Shown piece by piece: positions 44,363 to 54,024 of a DNA stretch of 64,000 bases; the first letter of the stretch is position 1; each line of letters opens with the position of its first letter. The notes beneath the pieces were generated by a model that saw only the letters and a program-made list of their open reading frames with translations, ran no database searches and was not told where the DNA came from. This DNA comes from Rhodoglobus vestalii. Lineage in GTDB: Bacteria; Actinomycetota; Actinomycetes; Actinomycetales; Microbacteriaceae. The DNA lies in assembly GCF_006788895.1 (NCBI RefSeq), contig NZ_VFRA01000001.1, positions 2,604,001-2,668,000 on the forward strand. Direction: 5' to 3'. The position numbers and the translations under genes are program-made.

Positions 44363-45101
44363 CCTTCAACGCTGGTGGGGCGTGATTCTCATCGTCATCG
44401 CCGTGAGCGCCACCGTGTGGCTTGCGGTAACCCAGCAACTGGTTCTCTATATTCACCCGCGCTATATCGTCTTCACCGTGATCATGGCAGCGATCGCGCT
44501 TGCATTGGGTGTGATGAGTGTCGCTGTTCGCCCACGCAGCCCAGAGGAACCCGCAGTCTCGAAGGGCTGGGCAAAGATTGTCGGCATCACTGCGCTGGTG
44601 CTCTCCGGCGTCGTTGCGGTATCGCTCATTGTTGTCCCACCAGCAACGCTCTCGAGCGCGACAGCCAGCCAGCGGGACATTGTGGGTTCGACGGTGGGCA
44701 GCGATAGCCAGAATGCGGATGACGTTGCCAACGCCGATGAGTCCCTGATTGCGAGCTTCACTGTGGTCGACTGGGCGTCGCTGCTGCGCCAGACCAGCGA
44801 TCCGAGTTTCTATGCCGACAAGACCGCAACCGTGGTGGGTTTCATCACCGAAAGTGAAGATGACCCGGAGAACATTTTCTATCTGTCTCGGTTCACCGTA
44901 ACCTGCTGTGCGGTCGACGCTCAGCCAACAGGAATCGCTGTTTATGCACCGAACTGGAAAAACAGTTTTGCGGTTGACGCGTGGGTGGAGGTCACCGGTC
45001 TTTTTGAGATCAACCCTAGTTCGCGCAGCGATGCGTCGCTGGTTCTTGTTCCCAACGAATTGAGCGGGGTGGAGCGGCCGAGTGAGCCATATCTCTACTA
45101 G
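44352..45101 (+). CDS. TIGR03943/DUF1980-family partner of the permease
   Basis: 249 aa. Two N-terminal helices (WGVILIVIAVSATVWLAVT, YIVFTVIMAAIALALG) and a third at about 75-95 precede an extracytoplasmic domain. In that domain the family motif reads VGFITESEDDPENIFYLSRFTVTCCAVDAQP in parts, with the adjacent CC pair, and VDAWVEVTG. TTG start overlapping the permease gene, since no better start preserves helix 1. It is the B. subtilis YcgQ counterpart and forms a unit with the permease. Function unknown. Confidence 0.85.
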   Translation: MWPSLQRWWGVILIVIAVSATVWLAVTQQLVLYIHPRYIVFTVIMAAIALALGVMSVAVRPRSPEEPAVSKGWAKIVGITALVLSGVVAVSLIVVPPATLSSATASQRDIVGSTVGSDSQNADDVANADESLIASFTVVDWASLLRQTSDPSFYADKTATVVGFITESEDDPENIFYLSRFTVTCCAVDAQPTGIAVYAPNWKNSFAVDAWVEVTGLFEINPSSRSDASLVLVPNELSGVERPSEPYLY

Positions 45102-46485
45102 CCGACGCTCCGGGCACTCGCGTCCGGGCATCCGCTCTTTTCGTCAGGCATTTGGCTGGACTGTTGGAGTGCTGTTGGCGCTGTGTGGGGTATTTTTGGC
45201 CCTCGGTTATCTGCAGGGGCCAAAGCTCTCCAGCGCACAACTTGACGCGGATGCCGTTGTTTCTTCCGCTGATCAAACGTTGCGACTTTTTCTGAATCAA
45301 TCAGTCGCTGCCGTTGCGGTGGATGCCGTCACCGTGGAGCCGGCCGCCGCTGTGAGCGTCACTAGCGAGGCAGATCTGGTGTCGTTGACCTTCGACGGGC
45401 CTCTGGAATACAACACGGCCTACACGGTTACCGTTGACGACGTCGTGAGTATCTCTGGTGGCTCGGCGTCAACGATTGACTATTCTTTCACTACGGGTGA
45501 GCCGGAGCTCTACTACCTTGACCGCGGTGAGCCAACCGATGAGATCGTTCAAACCGGGCTGAGTGGAAGTGCGCGTTCGGTGCTTTTTGCGGGCGAGGGA
45601 ATCCAAGAGTTTGTTCCGGTGGGGGAGCTTTTGGCGGTAACGACCGCCAGCGCTGATCGTATTGGCACGCTGCAACTCGTCAATCCTCAGACGGGGATCA
45701 CCGAACGAGTGTTGCTCCCCGAGGTGGGGGAGGTCGCAGATCTTGATGCCTCGCGTTCGGGGTCAACTCTCGGGTTCACTATCTCGAGCGTTGACCGGGG
45801 CCCCAATGAGACTATTTCGCACACGCTGTACACCGTCGATGTTGACCGGGGGCGCGACGTTGTTGCGGTGGCCGGCATTGATGGTGAACCGATGCGGGTG
45901 CTGGGATGGCAGTTCATTCCGGGAACCTCAAATATCGTGGCTCTCACTACCGACACCACGGTTGTGAGAGTCGACCTGGCAAGCGGTGACGTCGTGCCGC
46001 TCGGTCAATATTTCGAATTCGATCGAGTCTCGGCCGATGGTACTCATGTCGTTCTGACCGATCCACGCGGCAGCGCAGCAGTGTCTCTGAGCGATGGATC
46101 CGAGACCCGACTTTTTCCCTCTCCTATTGATGACGAGCAGCCATTCTTGGGTCAGGCCGATGTGGATGCCACGGGTGCTTTGATCGCCAAAATGGTGTTG
46201 GTGGGTCAGACAGCGGGTACCTTCAGCAGCGTGCTCGCCTATGACGACGGTGATGTTTCGCGCGTCCTGTACCAAACTGTTGACGACAAGGGTGCGATTC
46301 TCGACTTTCGAGTTTCACCCAATGGACAGTTTGTTGCGGTGGAGGTTCACCCAAACTTTTCTGTATTCGACTCTGACGAATATGTGATGGCCGCACGGCC
46401 GCGCAGTGTGACAACGTACATCGTTGAGGTCGCTACCGGCGCGGTCACTCGCAGCGTTGAGGGGTTCGGCGCGGTGTGGCGATAA
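45082..46485 (+). CDS. Membrane-anchored Ig-like plus propeller-like extracytoplasmic protein
   Basis: 467 aa, GTG start overlapping the DUF1980 gene by 20 bp. One N-terminal helix (about 24-46, WTVGVLLALCGVFLALGYL) anchors it outside. Residues about 55-138 resemble a bacterial Ig-like (Big_5) domain ending YSFTTGEPEL. Residues about 140-467 carry repeating blades with WD/TolB-like character (LQLVNPQTGITERVLL, VRVDLASGDVVPLG, YIVEVATGAVTRSVEG). No catalytic motif is seen. The overlap suggests it works with the permease pair, perhaps as a surface sensor or binding scaffold. Confidence 0.7.
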   Translation: MSHISTSRRSGHSRPGIRSFRQAFGWTVGVLLALCGVFLALGYLQGPKLSSAQLDADAVVSSADQTLRLFLNQSVAAVAVDAVTVEPAAAVSVTSEADLVSLTFDGPLEYNTAYTVTVDDVVSISGGSASTIDYSFTTGEPELYYLDRGEPTDEIVQTGLSGSARSVLFAGEGIQEFVPVGELLAVTTASADRIGTLQLVNPQTGITERVLLPEVGEVADLDASRSGSTLGFTISSVDRGPNETISHTLYTVDVDRGRDVVAVAGIDGEPMRVLGWQFIPGTSNIVALTTDTTVVRVDLASGDVVPLGQYFEFDRVSADGTHVVLTDPRGSAAVSLSDGSETRLFPSPIDDEQPFLGQADVDATGALIAKMVLVGQTAGTFSSVLAYDDGDVSRVLYQTVDDKGAILDFRVSPNGQFVAVEVHPNFSVFDSDEYVMAARPRSVTTYIVEVATGAVTRSVEGFGAVWR

Positions 46486-46494
46486 GTTTGATCC

Positions 46495-46959
46495 GTGAGC
46501 GCAATTTCTGATCTGAACACACTGCTGGCCGAGATGGAGCCTCGACTCAACCGCGGAGTCTTCGTGTTCGCTACGGTTGCAGAGCTTCGTGATGTTGAGA
46601 TTGACACTGTGGTTGCCTTGGTTGTGGAGGCTGAAGGCATCTCGGTGGTGATGACGGAGTCGGATGCCCTTCGCCAGTCGATCTCCTTCGAATTTCGTTC
46701 GGCGTGGATCACTCTCACGGTGAACTCTGCCCTCGAGGCGGTGGGACTGACGGCAGCCTTCGCTCGCGCTGCGATATGCGGAGGCCACTCGCTTCAAGAC
46801 TGCGCACAAACTCTCGCACTGACACCGGTTGTGCGCCCAGGCCAACAAGTTGCTCCCACATGCGGGCGGGAACGTCATAGTGGTCAAGGTCAAAGCCTTG
46901 GCGGGGGATACCGGCGCGATGGGCAAAGTCGTGCAATTCATCGAGCGAAGTGTCGCTGA
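46495..46959 (+). CDS. ACT-domain protein with disrupted C-terminus
   Basis: 154 codons from GTG 46495. Residues 1-90 are an ACT-type regulatory fold of the small stand-alone family: a strand GVFVFATV, VVALVVEAEGISVVMTESDAL, then AWITLTVNSALEAVGLTAAFARA. From about residue 91 (position 46765) the sequence stops resembling the family, which should continue with a final strand pair. Instead it reads antisense through the DUF4031 gene, rich in Gly/Arg/Gln. This is consistent with a deletion or frameshift in the 3' third. It is probably unstable or non-functional, and an amino-acid-binding role is only a family expectation. Confidence 0.5.
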   Translation: MSAISDLNTLLAEMEPRLNRGVFVFATVAELRDVEIDTVVALVVEAEGISVVMTESDALRQSISFEFRSAWITLTVNSALEAVGLTAAFARAAICGGHSLQDCAQTLALTPVVRPGQQVAPTCGRERHSGQGQSLGGGYRRDGQSRAIHRAKCR

Positions 46960-47020
46960 TGATGTGCGCCCACACCGTGTTGTGCGCTGGCCAGATCGGC
47001 TGGTCGATCAACACAGTCAT
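46715..47020 (-). CDS. DUF4031-domain protein
   Basis: 101 aa. Typical opening MTVLIDQPIWPAHNTVWAH, then SDTSLDELHDFA, GIPRQGFDLDHYDVPA and EFVRSLEASGLRISQRER, all characteristic of this small actinobacterial family of unknown function. The last about 15 residues (RLPSVPPPRGQSSP) are probably not native, because they lie over the ACT gene. The 245-bp convergent overlap with the ACT frame is unnatural and points to a deletion that fused the two 3' ends. Confidence 0.75.
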   Translation of the reverse strand: MTVLIDQPIWPAHNTVWAHIISDTSLDELHDFAHRAGIPRQGFDLDHYDVPARMWEQLVGLGAQPVSVREFVRSLEASGLRISQRERRLPSVPPPRGQSSP

Positions 47021-47146
47021 TTGCTCAGCATAATTGAGGGCAGATCGTGACGGTGCGGTTTTGACCGGGTGCCCTTGTGCGGCGTACTATTGCTTTCGCT
47101 GCGCTTGAACTTTGTTCGCAATCGTCGCGATTGTGATCCGTGTCGT

Positions 47147-47176
47147 TTGACCGGGAGTGCCCACGTCGAGTATTGT
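47147..47176 (+). promoter_or_regulatory. Probable rplU-rpmA promoter
   Basis: TTGACC (47147-47152), an 18-bp spacer and TATTGT (47171-47176) form a sigma-70-like promoter about 90 bp upstream of rplU. The rest of the 244-bp gap (47021-47264) shows no gene. The leader just before rplU is AT-rich, ending GTAAGGGTCAAAAG. Confidence 0.6.
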
Positions 47177-47264
47177 AGTTCCTTGGTGTGTGCTGGGCGT
47201 TGCCCGCAGAATTCACCACAAGCTTCAGTAGTTCTAGCTATTAATCGTTAAGTAAGGGTCAAAA

Positions 47265-47573
47265 GTGGTTTACGCAGTTGTGCGCGCCGGTGGGCGGCAG
47301 GAGAAGGTAGAGGTTGGCACTGTTGTCGTTCTCGACCGCATCGCAGCCGACAAGAACGGCAATGTCGAGCTCGCTCCAGTTCTGTTCGTTGATGGCGACA
47401 AGATCACTCACGACGCCAAGGCGCTCGAGAAGATCAAGGTCGTTGCTGAGGTTCTGAACGACGAGCGCGGTCCTAAGATCGTGATTCAGAAGTTCAAAAA
47501 CAAGACCGGTTACAAGGTTCGCCAGGGTCACCGCCAAGAGCTGACCCGCATCAAGATCACCAGCATCAACTAG
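47265..47573 (+). CDS. rplU: 50S ribosomal protein L21
   Basis: 102 aa, full length. GTG start with AAGGG upstream. [18 protein letters not shown] and the C-terminal [17 protein letters not shown] motif (which binds 23S rRNA) identify it. It is the first gene of rplU-rpmA-obgE. Confidence 0.97.
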   Translation: MVYAVVRAGGRQEKVEVGTVVVLDRIAADKNGNVELAPVLFVDGDKITHDAKALEKIKVVAEVLNDERGPKIVIQKFKNKTGYKVRQGHRQELTRIKITSIN

Positions 47574-47601
47574 CTGACGAGCGTAAAGGACTTCCAAGAC
47601 A

Positions 47602-47853
47602 ATGGCACATAAAAAGGGCGCAAGCTCCACCCGTAACGGTCGTGACTCTAACGCTCAGCGCCTCGGCGTAAAGCGCTTCGGCGGCCAAGTTGTTCTCGCC
47701 GGCGAGATTCTCGTTCGTCAGCGTGGCACCCACTTCCACCCCGGCGTCAACGTCGGGCGCGGTGGAGACGACACACTGTTCGCGCTCTCCGCGGGCTCAG
47801 TACAGTTTGGTGCCAAAGGCGGCCGCAAAGTCGTCAACATCGTCACCGTTTAG
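47602..47853 (+). CDS. rpmA: 50S ribosomal protein L27
   Basis: 83 aa. It begins [16 protein letters not shown] with no N-terminal propeptide, followed by [10 protein letters not shown] and [19 protein letters not shown]27 reaches the peptidyl-transferase centre through its N-terminus. It is 28 bp downstream of rplU. Confidence 0.98.
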   Translation: MAHKKGASSTRNGRDSNAQRLGVKRFGGQVVLAGEILVRQRGTHFHPGVNVGRGGDDTLFALSAGSVQFGAKGGRKVVNIVTV

Positions 47854-47891
47854 TTTCATCGGTGCCTGTTCGCAGGCGACCGGTACAGCGA

Positions 47892-47913
47892 AGAGCGAGC
47901 TTCGGCTCGCTCT
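47892..47913 (+). terminator. UUCG hairpin after rpmA
   Basis: AGAGCGAGC-TTCG-GCTCGCTCT, a 9-bp perfect stem with a UUCG tetraloop, 39 bp after the rpmA stop. No T-tract follows. It could attenuate readthrough into obgE or protect the ribosomal protein transcript's 3' end. Confidence 0.65.
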
Positions 47914-47988
47914 CGCCATTTAACACAGCACCAGCCATTTACACAGCACAAGCTCGGCCCGTGACTCACAAGAATAGGAGGAACCATC

Positions 47989-49533
47989 ATGGCATCGTTC
48001 GTCGACCAGGTAACCCTCCATCTCGTGGCAGGACACGGCGGAAACGGCTGTGTCTCAGTCAAGCGTGAAAAGTTTAAGCCGCTTGCCGGTCCCGACGGTG
48101 GCAACGGAGGCGACGGCGGTGACATTGTTCTTTTCAGCGACCCCCAGGTCACTACACTTCTGAACTTCCACCGTTCGCCGCACCGCAAGTCGCAGCACGG
48201 TCAGCCAGGGCAAGGTGACCACAAAGCCGGTACGGCGGGCTTAGAAATGCTGCTCTCCGTTCCCGTTGGCACGCTCGTCCGTGATCAGGCCGGCGAGATT
48301 CTGCTCGATATGGATGAACCCGGCATGCGCTTGGTCGTTGGCCCAGGTGGCCAGGGGGGCCTCGGAAACGCGGCTCTGTCATCCACGAAGCGTAAGGCTC
48401 CCGGTTTCGCTCTGCTCGGAACGCCCGGGTTTGAGGGCGACATCTTCCTCGAACTCAAAACGGTGGCCGATGTGGCACTCGTGGGATACCCCTCGGCGGG
48501 CAAGTCGAGTTTGATTGCAGCGATGAGTGCAGCAAAGCCGAAGATTGCCGATTACCCGTTCACGACGCTGCATCCAAACTTGGGCGTTGTTGAGTCTGGC
48601 GATGTTCGCTACACGATTGCCGACGTTCCCGGTTTGATCGAGGGTGCAAGCGAGGGCAAGGGTCTTGGGCTCGAATTTTTGCGCCACGTCGAGCGGTGTA
48701 CCGCCCTGTTGCACGTTCTTGACTGCGCAACGCTCGAGCCCGGTCGTGACCCGATCAGCGATCTCGATGTAATTCTCGGCGAACTGGCCGCCTATCCTGT
48801 ACCTGAGGGTCAGAAGCCATTACTTGAGCGCGAGCAGCTCATCGCGCTGAACAAAATCGATGTCACTGACGGTAGTGAGCTTGCAGATCTCGTGAAGAGC
48901 GAGCTTGAAGGGCGCGGCTACCGTGTTTTCGAGGTCTCCGCTGTCTCGCACGCCGGCCTGCGCGAACTCTCGTTTGCGCTAGCGGCTCTGGTGCTCGCCG
49001 ATCGCGAGGCTCAGAACTCCGAACCTGTCAGTCAACGAATCGTTCTTCGCCCGCGTGCGGTGAACGCGAAGGACTTCGTCGTCAAGGTCGAGGGTGGTAC
49101 CTACGGAAACGTGTATCGCGTGGTTGGTGACAAGCCTGAGCGTTGGGTTGCACAAACAGACTTCACGAATGAGGAAGCGGTCGGCTATCTGGCAGACCGG
49201 TTGGCTCGACTCGGTGTCGAAGACGAGCTATTCAAATCGGGTGCCGTTCCCGGCTCCACGGTAATTATTGGTGCCGGCGGCGGCGTTGTCTTCGACTGGG
49301 AGCCCACACTTTCGTCCGCGGCCGAGCTGCTGGTCGCCCCGCGAGGAACCGACCCACGTCTCGACGATAACCCGCGTGAAACCAACCGCAGCCGTCGTCG
49401 CAACTATCTTGAGCGCATGGATGCCAAGGCGGCAGCCCGCGCCGAACTCCAGTCGGAGCGCGAAGCCGGCGTCTGGGTAGACGACGAAGGTTTCGCGGTC
49501 GAGAAAGATGTTGACTCGGAGAACCGTGACTAG
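47989..49533 (+). CDS. obgE: Obg-family GTPase (CgtA)
   Basis: 514 aa. N-terminal glycine-rich Obg fold (residues 1 to about 158, [26 protein letters not shown]). The G domain has G1 [10 protein letters not shown], switch [25 protein letters not shown] and NKID. The C-terminal OCT domain (about 345-425) is present, with an acidic and Arg-rich tail beyond it, as in actinobacteria. Essential GTPase in 50S assembly and stress response. SD AGGAGG at 47975-47980. It overlaps proB by 8 bp. Confidence 0.97.
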   Translation: MASFVDQVTLHLVAGHGGNGCVSVKREKFKPLAGPDGGNGGDGGDIVLFSDPQVTTLLNFHRSPHRKSQHGQPGQGDHKAGTAGLEMLLSVPVGTLVRDQAGEILLDMDEPGMRLVVGPGGQGGLGNAALSSTKRKAPGFALLGTPGFEGDIFLELKTVADVALVGYPSAGKSSLIAAMSAAKPKIADYPFTTLHPNLGVVESGDVRYTIADVPGLIEGASEGKGLGLEFLRHVERCTALLHVLDCATLEPGRDPISDLDVILGELAAYPVPEGQKPLLEREQLIALNKIDVTDGSELADLVKSELEGRGYRVFEVSAVSHAGLRELSFALAALVLADREAQNSEPVSQRIVLRPRAVNAKDFVVKVEGGTYGNVYRVVGDKPERWVAQTDFTNEEAVGYLADRLARLGVEDELFKSGAVPGSTVIIGAGGGVVFDWEPTLSSAAELLVAPRGTDPRLDDNPRETNRSRRRNYLERMDAKAAARAELQSEREAGVWVDDEGFAVEKDVDSENRD

Positions 49534-50323
49534 CAAGCCTGCCGTGCGCGCCGACATCCCTCGTGCGGGTCGCATCGTTGTCAAAGTCGGATCGTCCTCG
49601 GTCAGCGGTGTTAACGTCGGTCAAATCGGCGCTCTCGTTGATGCGCTTGCCGCAGCCCATGCAACAGGTTCAGAAGTCATTCTGGTGTCGTCGGGTGCGA
49701 TTGCTACGGGCATCCCATTCTTGAAGCTCGATGGTCGCCCTACCGATCTTGCGACACAGCAAGCCGCAGCGGCAGTGGGCCAAAATGTGCTTATCTACCG
49801 CTATCAAGAAAGCTTCGATCGCTACGGGGTCGTCGCGGCTCAGATTTTGCTCACTGCGGGTGACATGGAGAATCCCACTCACCACAGCAATGCCCAACGG
49901 GCCATGGAACGGCTGCTTGGCCTGAAGATTTTGCCCATCGTCAATGAAAACGACACGGTGGCAACCCACGAGATCCGGTTTGGTGACAACGACCGCTTGG
50001 CCGCTCTCGTCTCGGTTCTTGTGCGGGCAGACATGCTTGTTTTGCTGTCCGATATTGACGCGCTGTATACAAAACCGCCGTCGGAACCGGGCGCGGAACG
50101 TATCAACTTCGTCGCGTTCGACGACGACCTCGCCGAAGTCACATTCGGCGATATCGGTATCGCAGGCGTCGGCACCGGGGGTGCGGGAACTAAAGTCGCG
50201 GCGGCGAAGCATGCGGCGGCCGCAGGGATACCCGTATTGCTGGCCGAAACCGGTAGCGTGGCGGCTGCATTGGCCGGAGCATCCATCGGCACCTGGTTCG
50301 AAGCGGATGCCGCGGCTCTGTAG
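49526..50323 (+). CDS. proB: Glutamate 5-kinase (short form)
   Basis: 265 aa, first step of proline synthesis: glutamate to glutamyl-5-phosphate. The amino-acid-kinase fold is seen in [31 protein letters not shown] and [11 protein letters not shown], with [15 protein letters not shown] near the C-terminus. It ends where a PUA domain (about 90 aa) would begin in the E. coli enzyme, so it is the PUA-less form. The GTG at 49526 has GGAGA upstream. An ATG 18 bp earlier lacks one. Overlaps obgE, with proA following after 49 bp. Confidence 0.95.
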   Translation: MTSKPAVRADIPRAGRIVVKVGSSSVSGVNVGQIGALVDALAAAHATGSEVILVSSGAIATGIPFLKLDGRPTDLATQQAAAAVGQNVLIYRYQESFDRYGVVAAQILLTAGDMENPTHHSNAQRAMERLLGLKILPIVNENDTVATHEIRFGDNDRLAALVSVLVRADMLVLLSDIDALYTKPPSEPGAERINFVAFDDDLAEVTFGDIGIAGVGTGGAGTKVAAAKHAAAAGIPVLLAETGSVAAALAGASIGTWFEADAAAL

Positions 50324-50372
50324 TGGTCTGTAGCGGTCGATAGGTCTCGGGTCGCGCGGCTACACTCTGGTT

Positions 50373-51641
50373 ATGGTTGATTCCGCAGTAATCGGGCACG
50401 CGATAGCCGAGAAACTCACCGCCGCCCGTGCCGCCTCTCGCACACTCTCTACACTCACGACGGTGCAGAAAAACGCCGCTCTCGCTGCGATCGCCCGAGA
50501 CCTTACGACCAACGCAGAGCAGATCATCGCAGCGAATGAGCTCGACAGCGAGCGGGGCAGAGTCGGCGGCATGGCCGAGGGGCTTCAGGATCGTCTTCGG
50601 CTGACGCACGCTCGCATCGAGCAGCTCTCTGAGGCAGTTCGGGAGATCATCGAGCTGCCCGATCCTGTCGGCACTATGGTGCGTGGGGCGGTGCTCCCCA
50701 ATGGTCTTTCGGTCTCTCAAGTGCGTGTGCCGTTTGGCGTGATCGGTGCCATCTATGAGGCTCGGCCGAACGTGACGATCGATATTGCCGCGCTGGCGCT
50801 CAAGAGCGGTAACGCGGTCGTGCTTCGTGGTGGTTCAGCCGCCGAGGAATCCAATCGGGTACTCGTCGAGATCATCCAGGCGGCGCTTCGAAGCGTGGGT
50901 GTCGAGCCAACCGCAGTGCAAACAGTGGATGAGTTTGGCCGTGGCGGGGCACAGGCGCTCATGCGGGCGCGAGGTTTCGTTGATGTGCTGATTCCTCGGG
51001 GGAGTGCTCAGCTCATCCAAACGGTTGTTGACGAGTCGACCGTTCCGGTCATTGAGACGGGGGCTGGGGTAGTGCACGTGTTCCTTGACGAATCCGCCGA
51101 TGAGACCACCGCGATCGAGATTGTGCACAACGCCAAAGTGCAGCGACCCAGCGTCTGCAACGCGCTTGAGACCCTGCTGGTGCACGAAGCGGCAGCCGAG
51201 CGCCTCATTCCCGGAGTGCTCACAAAGCTTGCCGAAGCTGGTGTGACCATTCATGCGGATGAGCGCACGCGGGAGCTGTTCCCGGAGTGTCTAGTTGCTG
51301 GCGATGACGCTTGGGGCGTTGAGCATTTGAGTCTCGACATCGCAGTGCGTGTCGTCGCAGACCTCGATGCAGCTATCGACCACATCACAACGTATTCGAC
51401 CAAACACACCGAATCGATCATTACCAACGATCTGGCTAATGCTGACCGTTTTCTGGCGGAGGTGGACTCCGCGGTGGTGATGGTGAACGCATCGACACGG
51501 TTTACGGATGGCGCGGAGTTTGGGTTTGGGGCCGAAGTCGGTATTTCTACCCAGAAGCTCCACGCGCGAGGGCCCATGGGGTTGCCAGAACTCACCAGCA
51601 CGAAGTGGGTCGTGCGCGGCAGCGGTCAGGTGCGCGGCTAG
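50373..51641 (+). CDS. proA: Gamma-glutamyl phosphate reductase
   Basis: 422 aa, second step of proline synthesis: reduces glutamyl-5-phosphate to glutamate semialdehyde with NADPH. The catalytic cysteine is in RPSVCNALETLL. Other landmarks are PFGVIGAIYEARPNVT, ALKSGNAVVLRGG and the terminal HARGPMGLPELTSTKWVVRGSG. It acts with ProB encoded just upstream. Confidence 0.97.
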   Translation: MVDSAVIGHAIAEKLTAARAASRTLSTLTTVQKNAALAAIARDLTTNAEQIIAANELDSERGRVGGMAEGLQDRLRLTHARIEQLSEAVREIIELPDPVGTMVRGAVLPNGLSVSQVRVPFGVIGAIYEARPNVTIDIAALALKSGNAVVLRGGSAAEESNRVLVEIIQAALRSVGVEPTAVQTVDEFGRGGAQALMRARGFVDVLIPRGSAQLIQTVVDESTVPVIETGAGVVHVFLDESADETTAIEIVHNAKVQRPSVCNALETLLVHEAAAERLIPGVLTKLAEAGVTIHADERTRELFPECLVAGDDAWGVEHLSLDIAVRVVADLDAAIDHITTYSTKHTESIITNDLANADRFLAEVDSAVVMVNASTRFTDGAEFGFGAEVGISTQKLHARGPMGLPELTSTKWVVRGSGQVRG

Positions 51642-51671
51642 ACTGTTAGCGGTTTTCTGAATGGAGATGTA

Positions 51672-51866
51672 ATGTCGATTTTTCTGAACGTGTTTGCTTC
51701 GACCGAAGAGCTCGCACCGCTGGTTTTGCCAGTGCTCGCGTTCCCGCTTATCGCGGCGGTCCTTTTGACGACTCTTGGTTTTGTCACCTGGAGCTTTCGT
51801 GACGTAGCGAACCGCCAAGGCGTTAAGCCCTCGAAGGCTGGCAGCGCTCACGACGCAGGCCACTAG
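51672..51866 (+). CDS. Small single-pass membrane protein between proA and nadD
   Basis: 64 aa with one helix (about 16-41, LVLPVLAFPLIAAVLLTTLGFVTW) followed by a basic, disordered tail (RDVANRQGVKPSKAGS). A GGAG precedes the ATG by 6 bp. Small proteins of this shape recur between proA and nadD in Microbacteriaceae. Function unknown. Confidence 0.7.
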   Translation: MSIFLNVFASTEELAPLVLPVLAFPLIAAVLLTTLGFVTWSFRDVANRQGVKPSKAGSAHDAGH

Positions 51867-51875
51867 GGTCTATTC

Positions 51876-52481
51876 ATGTCGGCCGAAACGGCGCCGCGGC
51901 GGTCGCGCATCGGCATTATGGGTGGCACTTTTGATCCCATCCACAACGGCCATCTTGTGGCGGCCAGTGAGGCGCAAGAACAGTTTGAGCTTGACGAGGT
52001 AATTTTTGTTCCGACGGGCAAGCCGTGGATGAAATCGACGGTGACAGCCGGGGAACACCGCTATCTGATGACGGTAATCGCGACGGCCGCGAACCCCGGC
52101 TTCAATGTCAGTCGCGTCGACTTAGAGCGCGAAGGCGCGACCTACACGATCGACACTCTCCGCGACATGCGAAAGGCGTATCCCGACGCCGATCTGTTCT
52201 TCATCACTGGTGCGGACGCGATGACCCAAATCATGGAGTGGAAAGACGTTTCAGAGGTCTGGGACCTTGCTCACTTCATAGCAGTTTCACGGCCAGGACA
52301 CCCCCTAACCATTAGCGGATTGCCTACGCAAGGCGTAAGCTCGTTAGAAGTGCCGGCGCTTGCGATCTCATCCACTGATTGCCGAACCAGAGTGAGTCAG
52401 GGCTCACCCGTCTGGTATTTGGTTCCGGATGGTGTCGTTCAATACATCGCTAAGCACCATTTGTATCGGAGTATGCCATGA
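51876..52481 (+). CDS. nadD: Nicotinate-nucleotide adenylyltransferase
   Basis: 201 aa, NAD biosynthesis: NaMN plus ATP to NaAD. The nucleotidyltransferase motif [15 protein letters not shown] contains the HxGH signature, and the C-terminal [13 protein letters not shown] carries the ISSTxxR motif. The start is ATG 51876. The stop overlaps the following gene by 4 bp (ATGA). Together with the rsfS gene two cistrons on, this is the classic nadD-rsfS neighbourhood. Confidence 0.97.
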   Translation: MSAETAPRRSRIGIMGGTFDPIHNGHLVAASEAQEQFELDEVIFVPTGKPWMKSTVTAGEHRYLMTVIATAANPGFNVSRVDLEREGATYTIDTLRDMRKAYPDADLFFITGADAMTQIMEWKDVSEVWDLAHFIAVSRPGHPLTISGLPTQGVSSLEVPALAISSTDCRTRVSQGSPVWYLVPDGVVQYIAKHHLYRSMP

Positions 52482-53983
52482 CCACTTTTCACGATCCGCA
52501 GCCGCAATCGCGGCGCGCGGCACGTCAGAGTGAGCGCGAACGAGCTGCCGACGAGCAGTCTTCCACAGAGGGTTTCACGACCTTCCCGGCGAAGGATGTG
52601 GCGGGGGAAGCCGCTGACAGCGCGGTTGAAGATCAGGCTGATGGCACTCCCACCAGTTCAAGCGATTCTGCCCCGACGGCTACCGTCTCAAGTGATTCGC
52701 CAACGTCATCAACTTCCGGCCCGTCGGGCGAGGAGGCGTACCTGAGCGCACCTCCGCCGTCGCCGCAAACACAGTATTCCCACTTCGCGCCCCCGGCACC
52801 CTCCCCTGCGCAGGCGCCATCAGTCGAACAAGCGCCGTCTGCCGAACAGGCATCGCCGGTCGAACAAGCATCGCCGGTTTCAGAAACTGCTACTCCCGGC
52901 ACGCTTGCGGCGGACGAAGAAGACGCGCCAGAGCGCACTCTGACCCGTCGTGAACTCCGTGAGCTCCGCGCACGTCAAGAAGCAGAGGTAGCTCCCGCAG
53001 TTGCGGCCCTAACGGTTGAGTCAGAGACCCCGGTGTACCTTGAGCCGCCAGCTCTAATCGATCCGCTCGCAGTGGTTCCTGAGGCGGCATCTTCTAGTGC
53101 GTCATCAGAAGATGCCCTCAGCGCATTCGAATCATTGCTTGCGAATGCCGACGGCTCGGCAAAAGAGGCGGCAACTAACGCTGCGCCTCCATCACCGCTC
53201 GCTGACGTGCTGCGGGGGGCAGGCTCGTCGGCATCAGCCTCCACAATTGATGAGCCGCAGAATCCGACAGGGGAACCGCAGCCGGAAGCTCAGCACACCA
53301 TGGCTGACCTGTTCGGTTTCGACCCTGAATCCTCGAACGAACATTCTGCGCCGACAGCTGACGAAACGGCGGCAAACCTCAGCACTGTGCGCAGAGAGTT
53401 TGACGATCTGGCACGAAAGCGTCTCGATGGTGAGCTTCTCTCCGCCGAGGTCGACCCTGCCGCGCCCCACGATGCGCACAGCTCTTCACCACTTGTCGAT
53501 GCCGCGGGGGTAAAGCTTGCGCCCACAGGACACTGGTCTCGACAGGCTGCCGCTGACGATGAACCGAGTGGCTCCATCATTTCTCGAACCATTGGCAGCG
53601 GAACAAACACAACAAGCGCACTAGTCTTGCCCGCCATTCCGTTCGCGACAGACATCCGCGGTCTGCTTAATTCACACGGAGAGCCGGTGCTCACGGGATC
53701 GATCGATCTGCCCAGCACACTCTCTGCCAGTGGCGTGTCTGACCGCTTCGATCGATCAGACATCGATTCTCTGCTCGACCTCAATGACAGCGATATCGTT
53801 TCAACCGATTCGGCACCCGTTCGTGCGGTCACAGCGGTAAGCACGTTCTCGAATCAGTCCGTCACGCAGACGCAGAAGCCGAAGGGCACGCGCGCACTGA
53901 CGGTGCTGCTGATTTCGGCGGCGTCAATGGCGGTCGTAGTCGCCGGACTTCTTGTGGCGGCTTTTGCTTTCAACATGTTGTAA
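52478..53983 (+). CDS. Disordered acidic protein with C-terminal membrane anchor
   Basis: 501 aa. Residues 1 to about 470 are low-complexity, rich in Ala/Ser/Pro/Asp/Glu. They include a short tandem repeat ([18 protein letters not shown] at about 110-130) and a charged helix ([19 protein letters not shown]). The last about 25 residues ([26 protein letters not shown]) are a membrane helix near the extreme C-terminus, so most of the chain is cytosolic (tail-anchored topology). It is coupled to nadD by ATGA and precedes rsfS. No known domain. Likely a scaffold or regulatory protein, which is speculation. Confidence 0.75.
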   Translation: MTTFHDPQPQSRRAARQSERERAADEQSSTEGFTTFPAKDVAGEAADSAVEDQADGTPTSSSDSAPTATVSSDSPTSSTSGPSGEEAYLSAPPPSPQTQYSHFAPPAPSPAQAPSVEQAPSAEQASPVEQASPVSETATPGTLAADEEDAPERTLTRRELRELRARQEAEVAPAVAALTVESETPVYLEPPALIDPLAVVPEAASSSASSEDALSAFESLLANADGSAKEAATNAAPPSPLADVLRGAGSSASASTIDEPQNPTGEPQPEAQHTMADLFGFDPESSNEHSAPTADETAANLSTVRREFDDLARKRLDGELLSAEVDPAAPHDAHSSSPLVDAAGVKLAPTGHWSRQAAADDEPSGSIISRTIGSGTNTTSALVLPAIPFATDIRGLLNSHGEPVLTGSIDLPSTLSASGVSDRFDRSDIDSLLDLNDSDIVSTDSAPVRAVTAVSTFSNQSVTQTQKPKGTRALTVLLISAASMAVVVAGLLVAAFAFNML

Positions 53984-54024
53984 ATTTAACTCTTTTCCGA
54001 CAGCTTTTTGCGATTAAGGATCCT

